From Candidatus Lindowbacteria bacterium RIFCSPLOWO2_12_FULL_62_27 (lineage in GTDB: Bacteria > Lindowbacteria > 2-12-FULL-62-27): DNA of 64,000 nt. The notes under the pieces were generated by a model, which was given only the letters and a program-made list of their open reading frames with translations, was not told where the DNA came from and did not search any database. Every line of letters begins with the position of its first letter. Position 1 is the stretch's first letter. Where the stretch lies: assembly GCA_001784175.1 (NCBI GenBank), contig MFPR01000019.1:7994-71993 (forward strand), written 5' to 3'. The position numbers and the translations under genes were made by a program. Positions 50,501-59,500 of this stretch are shown here, piece by piece.

Positions 50501-53500
50501 GCGCTGACGGACACGATCGACGGCACGCGGACGAACGACACGGTGTCGGCGTCGACCCCGGCCACCTACTCCTGGCGTGTGCGCGCGATCGACGATCTGG
50601 GCAACTCCGGCGCCTATTCGTCCACGGCGACGTTCGTCCGGACGGTGACCCAGAGCATCACCATCGATGGAGACAGCAATGATTGGCCGGGCACGCCGTC
50701 GACGACCGCTCATGACACGGTGATTTCAAGCGGGGTGTTCATCTACACGGGCGTGGCGGGCGACGAGCGAACGGAGGTGAACGACTGGTCGGACCTCAAT
50801 TACGACATCACCCAGGTCCGTTTCTTCGGCGACACCAATTTCTTCTATGTCCTGGTCGTCATGCAGGACATCACCGACAGCCGCGGCCCGTACGTCGGCC
50901 TTGGAATCGACAAGGATTCCGCGACCTCGGACGGCGACCTGAACTGGATCGCGGACGAGGACGGCCTGACCGTCGCGGGCGCCAACCACGATCCGGAGTC
51001 GTCCGTCCGGCTGTCCGTGGCGGGCCGGTCGAACGGAAGCGCTCCGGAAATCGAGATCACCGACGAGGCGGCCGGCCTCGGTTCGTGGCAAGCTCCGACG
51101 AATTCGGGCGGGCACGCGGCGACCGCGTACGAATCCGTCGCGATCAGCGTCTCCAACAACGTGATCGAGGCGGCCCTCCAGTGGAAGGATCTCAGCGTCA
51201 CACTCCCGGCCAGACTGAACTTGACCCTGGCTGCGTACAGCAACACGACTCCGGCGGACTGGGCCAACAACAACGACGCCACCGCAGACAACGGCGCCAT
51301 CGACGGCGCCGACGTGATGACGCCCTATTGCACGAACGGCGACAACGCCTGGGGCCGGGATTTATCGGACGCCGACTTCGACAGTTTCGTGACCGTCGGT
51401 TTCAACAAGACCGGCCAGGTCAACTATCGGCCCTTCGTGCCGACGCAGGACACGCCGGGGAATCTGTATGTATTCACAGAATCGAACAACTCGATCACGT
51501 TGCAGTGGCAGATCAGCGACGCCGACAGCAACGTGGCCAAGGATTCGATGGCCCAAATTCAGGTGACGACCGGCACGGGCCGGACGGTTCTGGACACGAA
51601 GATTCAAGGCTGGGACCCCGACCTCGTTTACAGGTTCCTGTCGGGCGACAGTTATTACTGGCGTGTCCGGTACGCGGACGATTTCGAGACAACGACGTGG
51701 ACGGACAGCCTCGTGTTCAGGGTGTCGGACACGATCGACATCAAGACGCCGGTGGACGCGACGGGCGGGACGCATGAGACGACGACGCAGGTGGTGGTGT
51801 TGACGGGTTATGCCGGCTCAGGCGATACGACAACCGACACGGTGCAGGTCACGGTGAACGGGGCCGAGACGACCGTCATGTTTTTATCGAGCGCCGGCGT
51901 GTGGTCCTGTTCGGCGACGTTGCGGGACCTCGCGGGTGAATCAGTGATCGTCCGGTTGTTCAACAACGGCATTCAGACCGCCAACGACACGATCAATCTG
52001 TTTTACGACGCGACGCCCCCGCGGATCACCCGAATCGGCGACACGTCCGTGCGGAACGACTCGACGGTTCGCGGGTCGTCGGACACGATCTTTTTCTATG
52101 TGTTTGACACCGGCGTCGGATTCGGCAGCGCCGGCGGCTGTACGCTGTACTGGCACGCCGACACGGGCACGAACATCAACTGGGTGGTCGCGTCGGAGAG
52201 CAGTTCCAGTCCGTCGGGCACGACGACGATCGAAGCGATGATCCCGGCCGCCACTTGGAGCCCGTCCGTGGACACGGATATTGGTTTTTGGTGGGTGTGC
52301 CGGGACGATCTGGGCAACACGATGGACTCGACGTCGCTGTCGCCCAGCTACATCGAGTCGCGGCCGGGAACCTACACGGTCGACGTCCTCACCGTGGGCG
52401 ACGTGGTCATCAACGAAATCATGTGGGGCGGCCGGTCCGGTTCCGGCGAATACATCGAGCTTCGAAACGCGTCGAGCCTGGCCGTCAGTTTGACGAACTG
52501 GGTTTTGCGCGACAAGGGCGGCGGGTCGAGCGGATTTTCGATCACCTTTCAAAGCGCGGACAGCATCCCGGCCGGCGGATTTTTTCTGGTGATGGATTCC
52601 GGCGCGATCGACGACACAAGCAGCCACTACGTCCGTTTCCCTCCGAAGACCGGCGGCATCGCGTTGACGGACGGCGGCGACTCGATCGAGTTGCTCACCG
52701 ACGTCGGCGCCGAGATGGACTCGGCCGTTTTCACAAGCGGCTGGCCGGCAGGCTCTGCAACAGGGGACGGCAAGTCGATGGACCGCACGCCGACGCCGGG
52801 CTACGGGAACACTTCGACGAACTGGGAGAACGGCTGGGACAGCGCAGCCGACGGCGGCCGGGCGAACGGTTCGCCCGGACACCGCAACCCGAACGCGTCG
52901 CCGTATGTGACGGTCTCTCCGGATTCGACGCCGGCGGCGACGGGCGGCCGCGGGGTGTGGACATTCACGTTCACGAACGGCCAGACGGCGTTTACGAGCG
53001 GCCGGCTTGTGATGCAGATCGACACCGGCGGGTCGACCGACCAGACCAACAACTGGACCCAGCCGCAGACGTCGACGTCGTCTTCGCCCGGCTATGTCAC
53101 CACGAGCGTGTCGAACGGCACGCTGGGCACGGTCACGACATCCGGCGATTCCGTCATCATCGACGTGACGTCTCTCACGGCGACCACCGGCCAGATCACG
53201 ATCACGTACGGAAGCGTCACGGCCAACACCGGGGGCGCCGCCAAAGTCCGGACGACCACCGGCCGGGCCTATTTCCGTTTTTATTATGATGAGGACAGCA
53301 CCGTCACCGCGCCCGTGCGGGACACGGCCGAGGTGACGATCCCGATCGTTTCGCTGTCCGGCGGATCGTTCGCGGACACCGACCCGGCCTCCAACCCGCA
53401 GAGTTTTATCGGTTCGGAATACGCCGTGACCATCAAGGTCAAGGACTCGAACAACAACGCGGTGCACGCCGCCCATGTCTGGGCCACGCTGCCGGCCGAC

Positions 53501-56500
53501 GGCGCCGACTCGCAGTTGTCGGAGTACTCGTCGTTCGGCGGCGCCTACGACACGACCGGCAACGGCGTCACGCGGATCGGCGGCTACACGAACGGTTCCG
53601 GCAATTTCCAATTTAATCTGAAAGTTTCCGCGACCGTCGGCCTCAATCAGGTCAAGATCGACGACACGGACGTGTCGTCGCTCGGTCCGACCACCTACTC
53701 CGACTCGGCGCGTCTGCCGTCGCTGGTGATCAGCGAGATCATGTGGGCCGGCGGCGGCGAGTACATCGAGCTGTACAATCCGACGCACGAAACGCAATCG
53801 CTCAACAATTTCGGCATCTGGACGCAGGCGGCCACGGACGACGCCAACCGGATTCAATCCGTCGACACGGCGACGATGGGCAAGGTCGGATATTTGAACC
53901 CATTTTCCTACGCGCTCATCGCCGGCGCCGCCGATCTGGCCCAGGACAGCGGGTTTTCCCCGGTCAATACCGGCCCCATCGATGTCCCCACGCTGGCGGA
54001 CGCCGGAGAAAGTTTCTGGCTCGTGAACGCGCAGGGCGGAACGCTCGATCGCATTTACAAAACCACGACGGGCTTTTTTGCCGGGAGTTCAAACCCCGCC
54101 GGAGACACGTCGATGGAGCGCGTCAACCCCTCGCGCGGCGGCGGCATTTCCTCGTCCTGGGACGCGTCCGACTCCGTCCTGAACACGTCCGACGGCGGCG
54201 GCGGCGGCGGATCTCCGGGCCGGCCCAACGCGAAGTCGTTGTATTCGACGGAAGTCGACCGGCTGGATTCCTTCATCGGCCGAGCGAACGGATCGACGAT
54301 GGACACGGCGCGCGTGACGCTGATTCTAAAAATCGCGAACGGCGACACCCAGCCCAACCAGGAGATCGGTCTATCGGCGGTGGTCAGTCTGGGCCCGCAG
54401 AATCAGGATTCGACCTGGTACCTCTCCTATCCGTCGACGACCAACAGCGCCGGCACGGCGGCGATCACCGTCTCGGCGAACGGAAACAACACCTCCGGCA
54501 CCGTTCACATCCGTCTGCGCCAGCCGTACGGCGCGACCGACAGCGCGTTCATCGTGTTCGACCGCGGGGACAGCATGGCGTACGTGTTCACGTCCTCCGA
54601 GACGAACGTATGGGACACATCAGCGACGAATGCGATGCTGGTCTACGTCGCCTTTTACGACTCGTTCTCCGGCATCGACACGGCCATCATGCCGAAACTG
54701 CAGTGGAAGATCGGCGCCGCCGGCACGTTCTCGACCATGACGAACATGACGAACGTATCGGGCGAGACGCACCTGGCGAGGATCGACATCTCGACCGACA
54801 CGTGGTCCAAGATCGCGCACGATTCGATCTACTGGCGCGTGACATGGCGCGACAAGGCCGGCAATTACGACACGTCGCCGGACAATAACGCGGCCACGGC
54901 CGAATACATCGACAACACGAAGGCGCGGGACACGCTGACCTATCCGACCACGACCGACACCCTGTCGGGCACGAGCGCGAATGTCAAGTTCAAACTGGTG
55001 GATGCGGCGAACGACGCGTGCACGGTCATTCTCAAGTACGACAGTTACAGCAACGGCAACTGGCAAACCATCACGATGAACTCCGGGTACAATCAGCTCT
55101 CCTCCATCCGCTCGACCCCCGACGGTCTTTTGTACGACACCCTGCAGTGGAACACGATCACGGACCTTCCGGAGACCCGCGTTTACAGCATCCGGCTTCG
55201 CATCGAAGTGTTCGACGGCTACGACACGTATACGGAGACGAGTTCCACGTTCACCGTCGACAATCTGCCGCCCGACACCGCGCAGATCGTGATTCCTGTG
55301 GCGATGGGCAATCTGGAAAACACGACGACGGTCCAGATCCGGTGGAGGTTCACCAGCAGTGTCGCCGACGACACGCAGGGCTCGTGGCTGATGGAGATCG
55401 ACACAGGCCCAAATCCGGACTGGGCGCAGCTTGCGGACAGCCAGAGCCGCGGCAACAGCCGGAACGAAACGTACACGGCGCCGCTGGCGGGCGGCCAGCG
55501 GTATCACGTGCGGATCCGGACGTGGGGCAAGTACGGCGTGGCGGGTCCGTATTCGAGCGACACGTGGTTCTGGGTCCCGCGCCGGGTGATGGACGGGCAG
55601 ATGAACGACTGGCAGCAAGACACGTCGGGCGCGGACACGGACGCGGGATTCGTGGCGGGCGGTGAATTCATCTGGATGGACCGGATCGGGGACAGGCGGA
55701 ACGACGCGGCGGTGGATGACGATTATGACCTGCACGAATTCCGGGTCATCTCGGACTCGTACTTCTACTACTTCCTCTTCCGCAACGTATCCATGACGAC
55801 CACGTCGATCCTGTACTCGATCTCGATCGATTCGGACCGGTCGGGTGCGGACACGGATTTGAACTGGTTCGGCGACGAATCGAACGGCGGCGGCAGCACG
55901 TCGATGGGCCGGGGCGGCGAGCAGTACGGCGAGTTCAATTTCGACTATGCCCTGGCCGGCGCCGACTCTCCGATCTGGTTTTACACCGACACGACGGGGA
56001 CATGGCGCAAGGAAAATTATTACTCGCGCGAGTACATGAGCGGCACGAACAAGATCGCCGAGATGGCGATTCCCAAAATGGCGCTGCGTCCGCGGATGGT
56101 GGGCGACACGATGCGCCTGACGATCGCGACCGCGGAGAACAATTCCGGCGATCCGAATTTGGTGGACCGCACCGTCGACTACTCGCCGGACCATCTGGAC
56201 GACATTTATCCGGGCTTTGCGGGCGGCAGCGCTTGGGACGATCTGTCGGATGGCGACATCGATTTCTACGTCGACATCTTTTTCCGCGACACCGGCGATG
56301 TCCGGTCGAACGCGTCGCCGACCGGATCGATGGCCGCGCTCGCCCCGGCGGACAATTCCGAAACCTACGTCCAGGGCGTGGCCTTCCGGTGGGCGCCCGC
56401 CGCGGACGCGGATGCCGCCGACACGGTGACGTACTGGTTCCGGTTCGACGACGACAGCGGGTTCGGCGGTATCGTCGACTCGCAGGCCGTTCTCGTGCGC

Positions 56501-59500
56501 GGCGCCGAATCGGTGACGTTGGCGGGCGCGATGGACGCGAACAAAACGTACTACTGGCAGGTCCGCGCGCGGGACAATCACGGACAGTACGGCCAGTGGA
56601 GCGACACGTACGAATTCACGACGCGGGCGTATCCGGACACGCCCATGATTATTTCCGCGGCGTTGGGCGGCACGTTCGAAAACACGACGACCGTCCGGGT
56701 GATCTGGCAGTACCGCTCGACCGTGTTCACGGCGGACACGCAGTCCGGCTATGAGGTCCAGATCGACACCGGCCCGAATCCCGACTGGTCGAACCTCGCC
56801 GACAGCAAGAGCGGGATGGGCACGCTGACGGAGACGCGGACGGCGGCGCTGGCGCAGGGCCATCGGTATCACGTCCGGGTGAGGACCGTGAACGACAGCG
56901 GCTACAGCCCGTACAGCGAGGCCGACAGTTGGTTCTGGGTCCCGCGCCGGATCATGGACGGCCAGACGGGCGACTGGATCGGGACAGCGGGCACGGACAC
57001 GGACGCGGGGAGCGTCTCGGCGGGCGAGTTCATCTGGATGGACCGTGTGGACGACCGGCGGACGGACCCGGGGACGCCGGACGATTTTGACCTGACTGAG
57101 TTTCGTGTGACGTCGGATTCGTACTTCTACTTCTTCCTGTTCCGCATGGGCAGCATGTCGCTGAGCGGGGAGCCGCTGTTTTCGATCGCGATCGATTCGG
57201 ACCGCAAGTCGGGCGACACGGATCTCAACTGGATTGGCGACCAGTCGGCCGGCGGGGCCAGCATGGGACTGGGCTGGGGCGCCGATCAATACAGCGAAAT
57301 CAACATCGACTATACGGCGGCGGGATCGGACTCGCCGATCTACATCTACACCGACACGGGTGGCACATGGGTCAATGAGAACAAGTGGGCCTACGAGTAC
57401 CTGCGTACCACGACCCAGGCGGGCGAGCTGGCGATTCCCAAGATGTCCATCAAACCGCTGGCCGGCAGCGACACGCTGAGGATCACGGTGGGCATCGCCG
57501 GCAATAACGCCGGCGACCCCAACAGTGTCAACCGGACGGACGACTGGCCGACGACGGACTATCTGGACAACATCTTTCCAGGAAGCGGCAACAGCGCTTG
57601 GACGGACGATCTGTCAGACGCCGACATTGATTTCTTCCTGGACATCTTCTTCGTAGACACCGGCGATGTGCGGTCGAACAACGCCCCGAGCGGCGGCCTT
57701 GCGGCGGTGGCCCCGGCCGACCTCGGCAACACCTATACGACGCGCCCGCTTCTTCAGTGGACGCGCGCGACGGACGCCGACGCGGAGGACACAGTCACCT
57801 ACTGGGTGCGGCTGGACGACGACAGCAGTTTCGGCTCGGAGAATTTCGAGATTCTGCTTTTGAGAGGCACCGACACATGTCTGGCCTCGGGCCTGACCGA
57901 CAGCAAGACCTATTACTGGCAGGTGCGCGCGCGGGACAACCACGGCCAGTACAGCGCGTGGAGCGACACGTTCGAGTTTCTGTACCGCCGGCCCGGCTAC
58001 AACGCGGACGGCGACACGAGCGAGTGGACCGGAACGCGCCCGACGACGGACAACGACACGGTCGTTTCCAACAACGAGTTCATTTATCGCGGCGCGGCAA
58101 ATGTCCGGACCGACCCGAACGACTGGCCGGACTCGAATTATGACATCACGGAAGTCCGCTTCACCGGCGACACGAACAACTTGTACGTCATGGTGGCGAT
58201 GGTGGACATCACCGACACGATGGCGCCGCATGTGGCCTTCAACATCGACAAGGACCAGTCCAGCTCCGACGCCAACCTGATCTGGCTCGGCCCGGACGAC
58301 AACGGCGCGATCGACAGCGCGCCCCACTACGGCGAGACGAATGTTTCCCTCCACGGCAACACGAACGACGGCGGCGAGCCGCGGATCGAAATGTTCGCGG
58401 AGGACTGGACAAGCTGGCACTCGCCCTCCGCCGGCTCGGCCGATTCGGTGGTGATGAGCACGACGAACAACGTCGTCGAAGCGGCGTTTCGCTGGCCGGA
58501 CCTGATCGGTGGCGGCGCTTCCCTGCCGATGAGGCTTCGCATCACCCTCGCGTCCTACAGCAACGTCAAGAACATGAACAGCTCGGGCAACGCGACCACC
58601 GACATCGGCGGCAGCATCGACGCCACCGACGTCTTGATGCCGGACCACCCGAACAACAACAACTGGACCGGCGAGCTGGACGACGCGGACTACGACACGT
58701 TCGTCACCATCGACTTCAACAAATACGGCCGCATCAACCTGTTCCCGGACGCGCCGACCCCCGACACGCCGACGGGCGGCGCGGGCTACGCGTCCTCGAA
58801 CAACGCCGTGACGCTGCAATGGATTGTGAACGACGCCGACAGTGTCTACGGCAGGGACTCGTCCGTTCACGTGGAGGTCTACCGGTCGGCGCTGGACACG
58901 CGGGTGGTGGACCGGCGGCTGAACGGCGACTCGTACAATTTCACGTACACGTTCCAGAAGGGCGGGACATATTTCTGGCGAGTCCGGTACGCGGACGATT
59001 TCGGCACGTCGGCGTTTTCGGCGTTTCAAAAGTTACAGATTCTGGACACGTCCACGGTGGTCGTGGACGGGGACAGCACGGACTGGCGCGGGACGCCGTC
59101 GACGACGTCGCACGACACCGTCATTTCCGACGGCGTTTTCATCTATACCGGCGTGGCCGACGACGAGCGCACCGACGCAACCGATCCGGACAAGAATTAC
59201 GATCTGACGCAGGTGCGATTCACGGGCGACACCTACCAGCTCTACGGCCTCTTCGTCCTGCAGGACATCTCGGACACGCGGGAGCCGCACCTGGCGTTCA
59301 ATGTTGACAAGGACCAGACGGCCGCCTCGGGCCTGACGTGGCTGGCGCCGGACGACGACGGCAGCCTGACGAACAGCAGCGCGCGCGGCGAGACGAACGT
59401 GTCGTTGCACGCGGCGGCGGGCGCGTTTCAGATCGAGCTGTTCGACGTGGGCGGAAGCTGGCACAACCCGCCGGCGAACAATTCATTCCGGGACTCGGTC